This document shows positions 53,638 to 62,440 of a DNA stretch of 64,000 bases, one piece after another. The notes under the pieces are model-generated. The model was given only the letters and a program-made list of their open reading frames with translations, was not told the DNA's origin and did not search any database. The stretch lies in assembly GCA_049840875.1 (NCBI GenBank), contig JASGJE010000020.1:124001-188000 (forward strand), in the 5' to 3' direction. Position 1 is the stretch's first letter, and the number at the start of each line of letters is the position of its first letter. The DNA is from JAFDYH01 sp049840875. GTDB taxonomy: Bacteria > Bacteroidota > Bacteroidia > Chitinophagales > Chitinophagaceae. A program made the translations under genes and the position numbers.

Positions 53638-54408
53638 TTAAACATTTTGTAATCGGTTGATGTCTGTATCAATCTGCGACTGCATGTAATCGTGAGCCAG
53701 TGCAATCATTTTTTCTGCCCGTTCAATTTTTTCAATGCCCTCTTTCCCCAGTGTCTTATCCACATCCTGTTGTGTTTTCTCTTTGTTCATTGATTCTTCA
53801 AGCTGCTTTTTCTGTTGTTCCAACTGCTGAATCTGTTGCTTTATTTTTTCAATAGCGTCTGTATGTCCTTGTAATACTGATTGCCGCTTCTGTAACTGGT
53901 TATTTTTCTCACTTGCGGCGCCTTTCAAAAAATCATCATTTTTCTGTTTCAAAACATTTTTATAATGCTTTGCCGCTTCTACCAACTTAGCAGCGGAAAT
54001 ATCCTGCGCTTCAAAACTCATCATTACCGCCTGCAACACCACCTCAGGAGCAGCATTACCTTTTGCTGCCATTTTTTGTTGTGTTTTCAAAAGAAGTTGT
54101 CGGAATTCAAAATAATCTGGCCCGGGCAAATTTGATTTAGCCAATTCATCTTCAAAGAACTTAATAAACGAAGGGTCGATCTGAATTTTCGAACCGCTGC
54201 TTTGCGGCGCTGAATTCACTACAAAAGACGGATCGTCGCCGGAACCACTATTAGAGGCTGTTTGCTGTGTAGCCGTAGTTATCGGGAAATAAACCGGTGA
54301 AGTGTCTGCAACATTACTGCTTTGTACTTCTACAGTTTTTGCCTTTGGCTTATCGTCGGGGCCATCTTCAATAAAGCCTTTTTCTTTTAAGAAACTTTTC
54401 AGTCCCAT
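53638..54408 (-). CDS. Cytoplasmic coiled-coil protein, first gene of the ABC/OmpA operon
   Basis: A 256-residue soluble protein without signal peptide. The N-terminal 80 residues are a Ser/Thr/Gln-rich low-complexity region. A compact segment follows at about 78-110 (IQIDPSFIKFFEDELAKSN, LPGPDYFEFRQLLLKTQQ). Helices then end in a strong coiled coil at about 175-215 (IEKIKQQIQQLEQQKKQLEE). The C-terminus is another helix (AEKMIALAHDYMQSQI). I do not recognise a named domain. It lies 37 bases before the two-helix protein, and with it probably forms a scaffold. A consensus promoter lies 166 bases upstream. Confidence 0.75.
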   Translation of the reverse strand: MGLKSFLKEKGFIEDGPDDKPKAKTVEVQSSNVADTSPVYFPITTATQQTASNSGSGDDPSFVVNSAPQSSGSKIQIDPSFIKFFEDELAKSNLPGPDYFEFRQLLLKTQQKMAAKGNAAPEVVLQAVMMSFEAQDISAAKLVEAAKHYKNVLKQKNDDFLKGAASEKNNQLQKRQSVLQGHTDAIEKIKQQIQQLEQQKKQLEESMNKEKTQQDVDKTLGKEGIEKIERAEKMIALAHDYMQSQIDTDINRLQNV

Positions 54409-54573
54409 ATCATTTTTAAATTAATAGTTGTAGTAAAATTTTTCCAGCGATACCGGGATATGTAAACAGAGGCAGAAGCCAGCCGGTAGAACGAATTTTC
54501 AAGAAATGACAATGTTGCAAGATTTTCCCGGAATCAAAAGCACTCACTTCTGGCGCAAACAATCGGGTAAAGA

Positions 54574-54604
54574 CAAATGTAATTATTAATTGCCCATTGC
54601 CAAA
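54574..54604 (-). promoter_or_regulatory. Consensus promoter of the ABC/OmpA operon
   Basis: On the minus strand TTTG (54604-54601), a 19-base spacer and TACATTTG (54581-54574) match the Bacteroidota consensus fully. The predicted start leaves a 5' leader of about 160 bases before the first gene at 54408. Confidence 0.65.
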
Positions 54605-54741
54605 TTTGGTAGAAACCAATTCCCTAAGCGCATAATATGTCCCCGCAGTTTTACTGCAAACCAATATTATTCAATTTCTTAAGGAATTATCTGAAAAGTA
54701 GTAGTACAGGATTTATTTTTGCGCATCTTAAACGACGCTAT

Positions 54742-55410
54742 ATGAAGTTTACATTTTGTTTGATCTTGGTTACAGTATTAGATACGCTCTGTCTACAAGG
54801 AGTTGCACAGCAGAAAATAAATATTTCCGGCATCTCTAAACAATGGACATGGTTGAATAAGGCAAAAGAGTTCAAATCAGACCAAAACAGTATTTCTATT
54901 ACTGCCGATAAAGGCACGGATCAGTACGTGACACTGGACGGTAAATACGAGAGCCATAATGCGCCGAAAGTCTTTTTCACACCGGACAAGGATTTTATTT
55001 TTTCTGCAAAATTGAATACGCCTTTTGATAGCTTATACGATGGTGGTGGAATAATGCTCTACGCTGATAACGGTAATTATGCAAAGTTTCTTTTTGAAAA
55101 GGCGGACGCCAGTACTATTATGGTCACCTCTTCTGTCGTTACACAGAAACAGTCAGACGATAACTATCATGCAGTAATAAACGCAAAAGAAGTTTACCTT
55201 AAAGTAGCAACATCCGGCAAAACTATCTGCTTCTATTACTCCGCAGATGGAAAAACGTGGAATATCGTCAGGACGTTTGCATTCAAACAACGTGCTGCGA
55301 TGAAGCTGGGATTCCAGGCGCAATCTCCCCTGGGGCCATCTTGTACTGTAGATTTCTCAGAAATACAATACAAGGCGAAAGCATTCACCAACTACAATAC
55401 TGGCGAATAA
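54742..55410 (+). CDS. Exported DUF1349-type concanavalin-like protein
   Basis: I start at ATG 54742, because the signal peptide FCLILVTVLDTLCLQGVAQQ follows directly; the upstream extension to 54637 has no plausible function. The 222-residue protein has a jellyroll of beta strands (WTWLNKAKEFKSDQNSISIT, FIFSAKLNTPFDSLYDGGGIMLYAD read in parts, AAMKLGFQAQSPLGPSC). This matches the DUF1349 family, which has a concanavalin-A-like fold and is often involved in binding or hydrolysing sugars. Trp and Tyr residues on strands support glycan binding. Function is not known. It is divergent from the ABC operon and upstream of hutH. Confidence 0.75.
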   Translation: MKFTFCLILVTVLDTLCLQGVAQQKINISGISKQWTWLNKAKEFKSDQNSISITADKGTDQYVTLDGKYESHNAPKVFFTPDKDFIFSAKLNTPFDSLYDGGGIMLYADNGNYAKFLFEKADASTIMVTSSVVTQKQSDDNYHAVINAKEVYLKVATSGKTICFYYSADGKTWNIVRTFAFKQRAAMKLGFQAQSPLGPSCTVDFSEIQYKAKAFTNYNTGE

Positions 55411-55476
55411 AGGACATATTTTTTTATTCTTTCGACTGAACGGATACATTGCCGTTTTAAAACTATACTCTGCACT

Positions 55477-57054
55477 ATGCCATCGATATTTAACTACGGA
55501 ACGGATCACCTGACGGTAACCAAAGCAATTGCTATTGCCTCCGGCAGGTTAAAGGCGGTATTGGGTGAAAAAGCGATTGCAAAAATAAAAGAGAGCCAGC
55601 GGCAGGTTCAGCAAATCGTATCGGATAATAAGACCGTGTATGGTGTCAATACCGGTTTTGGAATTCTTGCCAACACAAAAATATCGGAAGACGATACAGT
55701 CACGCTTCAGCATAAAATTTTACAAAGCCACAGTGTTGGGGTAGGAGATAGTATTCCGGTTGAAGTAGCGAAGCTAATGCTGATCACGAAGGTGCATGCA
55801 TTGGCGCAGGGATATAGCGGCGCTCAGCTTACAACTCTTGAAAGAATTATCTGGCATATTGAAAATAACATCATTCCTGTAGTACCGGAAAAAGGTAGTG
55901 TAGGAGCCAGCGGCGACCTTGCACCTCTTGCACATTTGTTTCTCCCATTGATCGGGCTTGGGGAAGTTTACACTACTTCTTCTAACAAACATGGTTGGTC
56001 GAGAACAAAAACAATTGATGTTCTGAATAAGCAAGGACTTCAACCTATTCAATTAGGCCCAAAAGAAGGACTTGCATTAATAAATGGAACGCAGTTTATA
56101 TTGTCGTTCGCGGTGAAAGCAGTGCAACGTTTACATAATTGCCTTGAAGCTGCTGATATAATCGGCGCTATGAGCCTTGAAGCATTGACAGGAACAAAAG
56201 CGCCATTCGATGAACGACTGCATGAGCTTCGCCCTTTTAATGGTAGTAAACTCGTAGCGCAAAGATTGCGTCTCTTGCTCAATGACTCGGCGATTATGCA
56301 AAGTCATATCGATTGCGGTCGTGTACAAGACCCATACTCGTTGCGTTGCATGCCACAGGTACACGGTGCTTCGAGAAATGCGTGGTTGCATTTAAAAGAG
56401 CTGACGGAAATAGAATTGAATGCCGTTACAGATAATCCAATTATTTTGTCAGCAGAAGATACAATCAGTGGAGGTAATTTTCATGGGCAGCCATTGGCAT
56501 TACCGTTAGATTATGCTTGTTTCGCCGCGGCAGAGATTGGTAATATTTCAGACAGGCGTTGTTATTTGTTGCTGGAAGGTAAATGGGGTTTGCCGATGTT
56601 GCTGATGAAAAATGTAGGCTTGAACAGCGGCTTTATGATTCCGCAGTATACAACTGCTGCATTAGTAACTGAAAACAAAACGTTGTGTTTCCCTGCAAGC
56701 GCCGATAGCATTCCTACTTCGCTCGGGCAGGAAGATCATGTAAGTATGGGAAGTATCAGCGGACGTAAGTTGTATAAGATAATTGACAACCTCGAATACA
56801 TACTGGCTATTGAATTATTGTCTGCATGCCAGGCCATTGAATTCCGGAGACCGCTTAAAAGCTCGGCATTATTAGAATTCGCGCATGACTATGTGCGGGA
56901 GTTTGTGGGGTTCGCTGAAGAAGATAGAATTTTTGCAGATGATATTCTAAAGGTCGTCGGTATTATCCGTGATTTTAGTTTTGTGCAGAAACTGAATGAA
57001 TTTGCTTCAGCTCAGAAACTGACATTGAATGAAGGTTACACTGAGTTTTTATAA
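55477..57054 (+). CDS. hutH: Histidine ammonia-lyase
   Basis: A 525-residue aromatic amino-acid ammonia-lyase that eliminates ammonia from histidine to give urocanate. The MIO-forming Ala-Ser-Gly triad is at 144-146 in GSVGASGDLAPLAHL. The substrate-selecting region has Ser84-His85 in LQSHSVGVGD, as in histidine-specific enzymes. YGVNTGFGILAN and LINGTQFILSFAVKA are further family marks. The length matches HutH (about 510). The other histidine-catabolic genes (hutU, hutI, hutG) are not beside it. It is convergent with the membrane-protein gene, 11 bases apart. Confidence 0.93.
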   Translation: MPSIFNYGTDHLTVTKAIAIASGRLKAVLGEKAIAKIKESQRQVQQIVSDNKTVYGVNTGFGILANTKISEDDTVTLQHKILQSHSVGVGDSIPVEVAKLMLITKVHALAQGYSGAQLTTLERIIWHIENNIIPVVPEKGSVGASGDLAPLAHLFLPLIGLGEVYTTSSNKHGWSRTKTIDVLNKQGLQPIQLGPKEGLALINGTQFILSFAVKAVQRLHNCLEAADIIGAMSLEALTGTKAPFDERLHELRPFNGSKLVAQRLRLLLNDSAIMQSHIDCGRVQDPYSLRCMPQVHGASRNAWLHLKELTEIELNAVTDNPIILSAEDTISGGNFHGQPLALPLDYACFAAAEIGNISDRRCYLLLEGKWGLPMLLMKNVGLNSGFMIPQYTTAALVTENKTLCFPASADSIPTSLGQEDHVSMGSISGRKLYKIIDNLEYILAIELLSACQAIEFRRPLKSSALLEFAHDYVREFVGFAEEDRIFADDILKVVGIIRDFSFVQKLNEFASAQKLTLNEGYTEFL

Positions 57055-57065
57055 AAGGATTTCGA

Positions 57066-58229
57066 CTAAAAATCACCTGAAGCGCCGGCGCCTCCGGCAG
57101 ATCCACCACCATAATGAATGCCGCTATCAGTAGATTGACTTGTTTTTGAAAATGTTTCTGCAATGATTAGGCTTTCTATCTGAATACTGTCGCCATTATT
57201 TTCGTCTGTATCTTTTTTATAGGTAAACCCGAATTTCGGTTCCCGCAGCCATTGAATTAAAAAGTAAGAAACGAGAATGAACAAACATCCGCCGATAACG
57301 GCTGCTGTTTCCAGCGGTAACGGATGATAATAATAACGAACTGTAAAAACGATCGCAGCGAAGAGTATTAAACCCAACCGAAGAAAAACGACATCTTTTT
57401 TTAAGATACCTCTTAGCAGGTATGCAATCGGCACAACGAACGTCAATGCCCAGAACAACCAACCGAAAGGAATGGATTGATCATTGCTAAGATCAAGATC
57501 AAACATCGCAATACTTGTTTCCCTTACAATAAAATAATTTCCTGTGAGATAAAAACAAACCAGGCTTACAATGGAAATTGCGAATGGACCATTGATGTAG
57601 AATTTAAATTCTTTGCGTGATGAAAGCTTCGTTGCCAAAAAGTATAAAAGGGTAGAAGCTATCATTACAACAAATGGGGCCGTCGCTTTTGCAATGTCTC
57701 CGAATTTTATGTAAGCAAAAAACACTACCGATATAAAAGCAATTGCTGCGATGCTACCCATTATCCAATTAATAAAACGTATAAATAAAACAGTGGAAAA
57801 AATAAAGATCAACAGTGAATTGCCCAGCCATGATACCGAAGATGTAATATTTAAACCACCGATGATACAGATTGGCGCGATCCAGATCAATGCATCATCT
57901 ACTCCTGATTTATAATGTCTTTTTTTTACGATTACTTCCAGGCCTATATAAGCAAGCATGCCGATGATAACAAATACTGCAGTGATCGCCGCATCACTAC
58001 CTCCGGAAAGTAATAGTAATGCAAATAGCCCGAGTGTAAACAATGCAATTACTGCCGTTAAAATGAATAAACCAATTCGTATAAATACATTCGGGGTGTA
58101 GAAATTTGATTGATATTTATTGTAAATGTTTTCTTGTTCTGTTTTTGTAATAAAATCATTTTTCAAAGCCTTATCCGCTTCTTCGCGAAGAGACAAATTA
58201 TTTAACCACTCTTTATTATAAGCGATCAT
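57066..58229 (-). CDS. Multi-spanning membrane protein with Gly-rich tail
   Basis: I start at ATG 58229, which overlaps the upstream gene by four bases (ATGA). The 387-residue protein begins with a soluble helical region (YNKEWLNNLSLREEADKAL). It continues with about ten hydrophobic helices (FIRIGLFILTAVIALFTLGL, ITAVFVIIGMLAYIGLEVIV, LLIFIFSTVLFIRFI, and so on). The C-terminal SGIHYGGGSAGGAGASGDF resembles the Gly-rich tail of TPM-domain proteins. I do not recognise a family. It is co-transcribed with the DUF2157 protein. The function is unknown. Confidence 0.7.
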   Translation of the reverse strand: MIAYNKEWLNNLSLREEADKALKNDFITKTEQENIYNKYQSNFYTPNVFIRIGLFILTAVIALFTLGLFALLLLSGGSDAAITAVFVIIGMLAYIGLEVIVKKRHYKSGVDDALIWIAPICIIGGLNITSSVSWLGNSLLIFIFSTVLFIRFINWIMGSIAAIAFISVVFFAYIKFGDIAKATAPFVVMIASTLLYFLATKLSSRKEFKFYINGPFAISIVSLVCFYLTGNYFIVRETSIAMFDLDLSNDQSIPFGWLFWALTFVVPIAYLLRGILKKDVVFLRLGLILFAAIVFTVRYYYHPLPLETAAVIGGCLFILVSYFLIQWLREPKFGFTYKKDTDENNGDSIQIESLIIAETFSKTSQSTDSGIHYGGGSAGGAGASGDF

Positions 58230-59206
58230 AGCGATTTTATTTTTTTGTTCATACGGATAAGAAATAGAATAAACCACACGGCAGAGCCGATGCAATAAAA
58301 ACAAAAAAGGTATAGACCACCCAAATCACCATGCATGACGGCAAATAAGAAATACGCAATCATATAGCTTAAGCCCACATATCCATATAGCATCGACATT
58401 AATAATTCATAAAAAGATTTTCGCCGGAATGCTTCTTTGTAAAAATAAAATGCAATCCCCGTGAGTGCGATAAACCATAGAAAATTGAGTCGTTCAAATT
58501 CAAACATAGCCGCCAAAACAGAAATGAACAGAAGGTTCATTCCGAAATTGGTATACGTAAATTCAAAATGAGCTTTGAAATTATTTTTCCTGGTTAATAT
58601 ACCAGCGCCGATCAAGCCAACGCCCAGAATAATGCCTGCTACAATAAGGCGTTCATTGCTGAAATCATTTTCCCGCAAAATTTCCAGCGGCGTTACCGTA
58701 ATGCCCGCCCATGCACACAGGTTGGTAATTGCAAGTGTCAATACACCGAGATGATCAAAGAAGTAAGCACAGAAAAAAAGCACGGCCATAGGGATAAATG
58801 TTGCCAACCCGAATCTTTCACCAAAAACATGATACTGATATTGCAGATAACCGATAAAAATTACAAACGTGAGGCAGGCTAGCAAAAGAATATAGTCAAA
58901 GCCAATATTTGGTGATTCTACTTTACTGGTTGAATAAGGCGCTTTGTTTTTCAAACAATAGAAAAAGCAACCGCCGCTAATCAGTGCAATAAATGCAAGG
59001 ATTACCTGGTGCCCAATCGTGTCGATATTTTTATAAACAAGCACGCCGAGCCCACCAGTAAGAATTAAAACACCGAGATAAAGTATCGTTGTTAATTCCC
59101 AATGAAGCGAAAATGGCTTGACCTGGTCAGTCGTTTTTATTTTTGACAACGAATTATCACTGATCAAACCTTCCTTGTTCAATTTTTCAAATAGTGGAAT
59201 ATTCAT
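58226..59206 (-). CDS. DUF2157 membrane protein
   Basis: A 326-residue protein whose N-terminal region (FEKLNKEGLISDNSLSKI ... SLHWELTTILYLGVLILTGG) matches DUF2157. About nine transmembrane helices follow (HQVILAFIALISGGCFFYCL, FIPMAVLFFCAYFFDHLGVL, LIVAGIILGVGLIGAGIL, and so on). DUF2157 proteins are inner-membrane proteins of unknown function, often paired with another polytopic protein, as here. It is the first gene of the pair and overlaps its partner by four bases, which implies translational coupling. Confidence 0.8.
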   Translation of the reverse strand: MNIPLFEKLNKEGLISDNSLSKIKTTDQVKPFSLHWELTTILYLGVLILTGGLGVLVYKNIDTIGHQVILAFIALISGGCFFYCLKNKAPYSTSKVESPNIGFDYILLLACLTFVIFIGYLQYQYHVFGERFGLATFIPMAVLFFCAYFFDHLGVLTLAITNLCAWAGITVTPLEILRENDFSNERLIVAGIILGVGLIGAGILTRKNNFKAHFEFTYTNFGMNLLFISVLAAMFEFERLNFLWFIALTGIAFYFYKEAFRRKSFYELLMSMLYGYVGLSYMIAYFLFAVMHGDLGGLYLFCFYCIGSAVWFILFLIRMNKKIKSL

Positions 59207-59296
59207 GCGGTGTAACAGGTAATAAATGTAAACATTTGTACCAACTGTTACAAATAACCGTAGTATCGTATTTATGCTTTCCGGCTTTGAACTTCG

Positions 59297-61945
59297 TTAT
59301 TCTGTTCTTAATGATTTTACAGGGTTTGCCGTGCTGGCTTTGAAACATTGAATAGCGATCAATGCAAATGCTGTGACGAAAATGCATACGCAGACAACGA
59401 GATAGGGTACAATGTTCTGATCAATACGATAGGCAAAGCCCTCCAGCCATTTGCTTGTCAAAAAATAAGTTACCGGCCATGCGATAATATTCGCGATCAA
59501 CATCAGCCATGCATAGTCTTTTGAAAAAAGGATAATGATACTTTTTATATCTGCACCGAGTACTTTTCTTACTGCTATTTCTTTTGTCCGCTTCATGAGC
59601 GTGAATGTGACTACGCCGAATATCCCAAGAAAAACGATAACAAGATTCAGGATGGTGGCTATACTTGTAGCTTTCTTTAATTGTAATTCTGATTGATAAA
59701 GCGCCTGGAATTTTTCATCCATGAAGTTGTATTCAAAGGGAGAATTAGGTAACAATTCTTTCCATTTGTTTCTTATGCTGTTGATTGCCTCACCAATGTT
59801 TGGTGAATTAATTTTCACTGAAAGATACCGGTAGGCCTGTGCATCTTTCACATGAAAGAACGCGATAGGTTCTATATGATCCTGTAAACTGGAGTAATTA
59901 AAATCTTTTACAACGCCGGATATTGTTAATGTTGTGCCAGGTGATGAAGGGATAGAAACCTGCCTGTTGATTGCAGACTGTGGCGTTAAACCAAGTACTT
60001 TCGCTGCCGACTCATTCAATACTATCTGGTTTGGAACAAATGCTCCGGATTGTGCAAAACATGATCCGCTTAAAACTTTTAAACCAAATGTTGACGCATA
60101 ATTTTCATCAGCTCCGCAGGAAGTGATCAGTACTGTTTTCCCATCACCATTCATTAATTGCATATCAATACTACTTGGTGGCTTGCGATCAGGAATTTCA
60201 AAAGACACGGTTGCATTTTTCACTGCAGGTAGCTGTTGCAATCCTTTTCTTACATCAATCATCCTGCTGATGCCCACGGAATCCCATTGTTTAGGAAATG
60301 CGGTGATAACCATCAGTTGTTCTTTTTCGTAACCGATATCTTTTTTAAAAACATAGCGTACCTGTTTCGATACTGTCAACGTACAAATGAATACCATGAT
60401 AGCCAATGTAAACTGAACAGTGAGCATTATTTTCCGTAATCCCAGGCCGCCTTTTGCCGTATCAATTTTTCCTTTTACCGCGTTAATCAGTTTTGAAGAG
60501 CTTAATATAAACGCAGGATAAATGCCCGCAATAAAACCCGTGAACAATATTAATAAGAGCAGGTAACTGATTGTTTTGAAATTGAAATGAATCAGTGATT
60601 GGAAGGTTGTATTTAATACCTGCCCAAATAGAGGACGTAACAATTCATACGCTACTAATGATAAAACTGTCGCAATAAAAGTTAAGACCAATGCTTCCGT
60701 TATAAATTGGAAGATTAATTGCCGTTTCGCACCACCAAATACTTTTCTTAGGCCGATTTCCTTCAGCCGGTAAGAGGAAGTGCCAATGTTGATATTAACA
60801 AAGTTGATGACTGCCATCAACAGGATAAATAAAGCAGCGAGCGAAAGTATAAGGATCATTTTTCTTGCCGCGCCTCCACGATCGTTGAGGTAATAATCTT
60901 TTACAGAAGCCAACTCAACTGTGAGGTTTTGCTGTACCTTTTCCGGGGTGTACTTTTTCAGTACTTGCCGGAAAGGAACGATAAGGTCTTTCGGCGTTTT
61001 GCCCGGTTGCAATTCAATCATACCGACTTCATAGGCGCTGTTCCATCCTTCCGCAGGATCGCCTCCGGAGTAGTAACGGTTACCTATAGTTGGCACGTAA
61101 ACTGAATAAGTAACGTTCAACAGTTTCATAATGGAATTGTACGGTAAATTCTTCAGCACTGCAGAAACTTTGTAATCCTGTTTTTCTCCGTCATGTGTTG
61201 TAGAAATGCTTAAAACTTTATTGATAGCATTCTTTTCGCCAAAAAGTTTCAGCGCCATTGCTTCGGTGATGACCGCAGAGCTGTTATCTGTAAAGGGACG
61301 TTGTTTATTGCCGTACAACACATCAAAGCCGTACATGTTTATAAAATTGGTATCTCCGATGGAAATATCTTCTTTGAAATGTTTATCCCCAGCGGAAACA
61401 ACATTTGTTACAGGATTGTAACGGTAATAGTCAGCCACCAACGAGGGATATTCTTCTTTCATCGTTTTGGGCAACGAGCCAAAGGTGGTTATGTCGAGCC
61501 CCATCTCTTTCACTTTCCAATTGCTTTTTACGATGTACTGATTGTTTACATTTTTCAATGACGCATTGATGCTATATTCATTCAGCACGTAAACGCCGAT
61601 TATCAGCGAAAAAGTGATACCGAGTGCGAGGCAGATGATATTGATCGCGGAAAAAAATTTGTGCCTTACGATATGTCGAACACCGACTGTCAGATAATTT
61701 TTAAACATGGCGTACTGATTTGAAAAATGAATATCATTTCGTTTTCTGAATAATGAAGTGCGCAATAAGCTCAATGTGTCCCAGGCGTATTTTCTTTTAG
61801 CCTTCTTACAGGTAAAGCGCTGACAATTGTCATGGAAAACTTCTTCCATGTCGCCTTCAATTTCTTCAATGTATTCTCTGTTTATAAACAATCGCAGAAT
61901 CCGAAGTGGCCATTGTGGCGGTTGTTCAAGATTTGTATTGCTCAT
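59297..61945 (-). CDS. MacB/FtsX-type ABC permease with prefix domain
   Basis: I start at ATG 61945, which overlaps the PadR stop by four bases (ATGA); frames starting further upstream would lie inside padR. The 882-residue protein begins with a cytoplasmic permease-prefix domain (LRILRLFINREYIEEIEGDMEE-like, about 10-75). Four helices and two FtsX permease repeats follow, with a MacB-like periplasmic domain in each half. The two cores have EIGLRKVFGGAKRQL and EIAVRKVLGADIKS. It probably extrudes peptides or lipids, or works as a mechanotransducer. Its ATPase is not adjacent. Confidence 0.85.
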   Translation of the reverse strand: MSNTNLEQPPQWPLRILRLFINREYIEEIEGDMEEVFHDNCQRFTCKKAKRKYAWDTLSLLRTSLFRKRNDIHFSNQYAMFKNYLTVGVRHIVRHKFFSAINIICLALGITFSLIIGVYVLNEYSINASLKNVNNQYIVKSNWKVKEMGLDITTFGSLPKTMKEEYPSLVADYYRYNPVTNVVSAGDKHFKEDISIGDTNFINMYGFDVLYGNKQRPFTDNSSAVITEAMALKLFGEKNAINKVLSISTTHDGEKQDYKVSAVLKNLPYNSIMKLLNVTYSVYVPTIGNRYYSGGDPAEGWNSAYEVGMIELQPGKTPKDLIVPFRQVLKKYTPEKVQQNLTVELASVKDYYLNDRGGAARKMILILSLAALFILLMAVINFVNINIGTSSYRLKEIGLRKVFGGAKRQLIFQFITEALVLTFIATVLSLVAYELLRPLFGQVLNTTFQSLIHFNFKTISYLLLLILFTGFIAGIYPAFILSSSKLINAVKGKIDTAKGGLGLRKIMLTVQFTLAIMVFICTLTVSKQVRYVFKKDIGYEKEQLMVITAFPKQWDSVGISRMIDVRKGLQQLPAVKNATVSFEIPDRKPPSSIDMQLMNGDGKTVLITSCGADENYASTFGLKVLSGSCFAQSGAFVPNQIVLNESAAKVLGLTPQSAINRQVSIPSSPGTTLTISGVVKDFNYSSLQDHIEPIAFFHVKDAQAYRYLSVKINSPNIGEAINSIRNKWKELLPNSPFEYNFMDEKFQALYQSELQLKKATSIATILNLVIVFLGIFGVVTFTLMKRTKEIAVRKVLGADIKSIIILFSKDYAWLMLIANIIAWPVTYFLTSKWLEGFAYRIDQNIVPYLVVCVCIFVTAFALIAIQCFKASTANPVKSLRTE

Positions 61946-62280
61946 ACTGTTTTCAGGTTGTGTGCCCATTTTGGCATCGATTTCCATAAACCCGCTCTTA
62001 CATCCTTTAGCTCCGCTAACACTTTATGCGCATAAGTGGTGGTTGAATAAATACGTTTTCGTTTGCCGCCCCTTTTTTGAGTCGCTTCACCAAACTCAGA
62101 TGTCAGAAAACCTTTTTCTTCCATTCGCTTTAAGGCAGATTGTATTGAGCCGACGCTCAATGTTTCTTTTAAACGCTCTTCCAGTTCCCGTTTTATTTCT
62201 ACGCCATATGCATCTTCCTGCAACGCAGCAACTGTCAGCAACACAAGCTCTTCAAATTCGCCCAATTTTGTAATCTTCAT
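61942..62280 (-). CDS. PadR-family transcriptional regulator
   Basis: A 112-residue winged-helix regulator: GEFEELVLLTVAALQEDAYGVEIKRELEE (read in parts), LSVGSIQSALKRMEEKGFLTSE with the recognition helix, and RKRIYSTTTYAHKVLAEL wing and C-terminal helix. The short form lacks the extended dimerisation domain of classical PadR. It is translationally coupled to the permease gene and probably represses it. A 14-base direct repeat (62285-62298 and 62314-62327) immediately upstream is the likely operator. Confidence 0.88.
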   Translation of the reverse strand: MKITKLGEFEELVLLTVAALQEDAYGVEIKRELEERLKETLSVGSIQSALKRMEEKGFLTSEFGEATQKRGGKRKRIYSTTTYAHKVLAELKDVRAGLWKSMPKWAHNLKTV

Positions 62281-62284
62281 ATTA

Positions 62285-62327
62285 TTCGTAATTGCAGTAA
62301 ATATAGTATTTCTTTCGTAATTGCAGT
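62285..62327 (-). promoter_or_regulatory. 14-bp direct repeat upstream of padR, probable operator
   Basis: ttcgtaattgcagt occurs at 62285-62298 and again at 62314-62327, 29 bases apart. A TATATTTA stretch between the copies (minus strand) could be the -7 box. The first copy ends 4 bases before the ATG at 62280. Confidence 0.5.
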
Positions 62328-62440
62328 TTAAATCATTTTGTTTCTTGTAGATGTTGAAATTTACTTCAGAGTTGCGAGAGGGGTAGCCTCGGATCTGCGC
62401 CTATAGTTGGTGAAAGAAATGTTTGAATAAGTAAATCAGA

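Noticed and set aside
54416..54664. 82-codon minus frame upstream of the ABC/OmpA operon
   Set aside because: It covers the promoter and leader region, and has no recognisable domain or ribosome-binding context.
61827..62273. 148-codon plus frame opposite padR and the permease start
   Set aside because: It spans two genes with strong family motifs on the other strand and has no recognisable domain.
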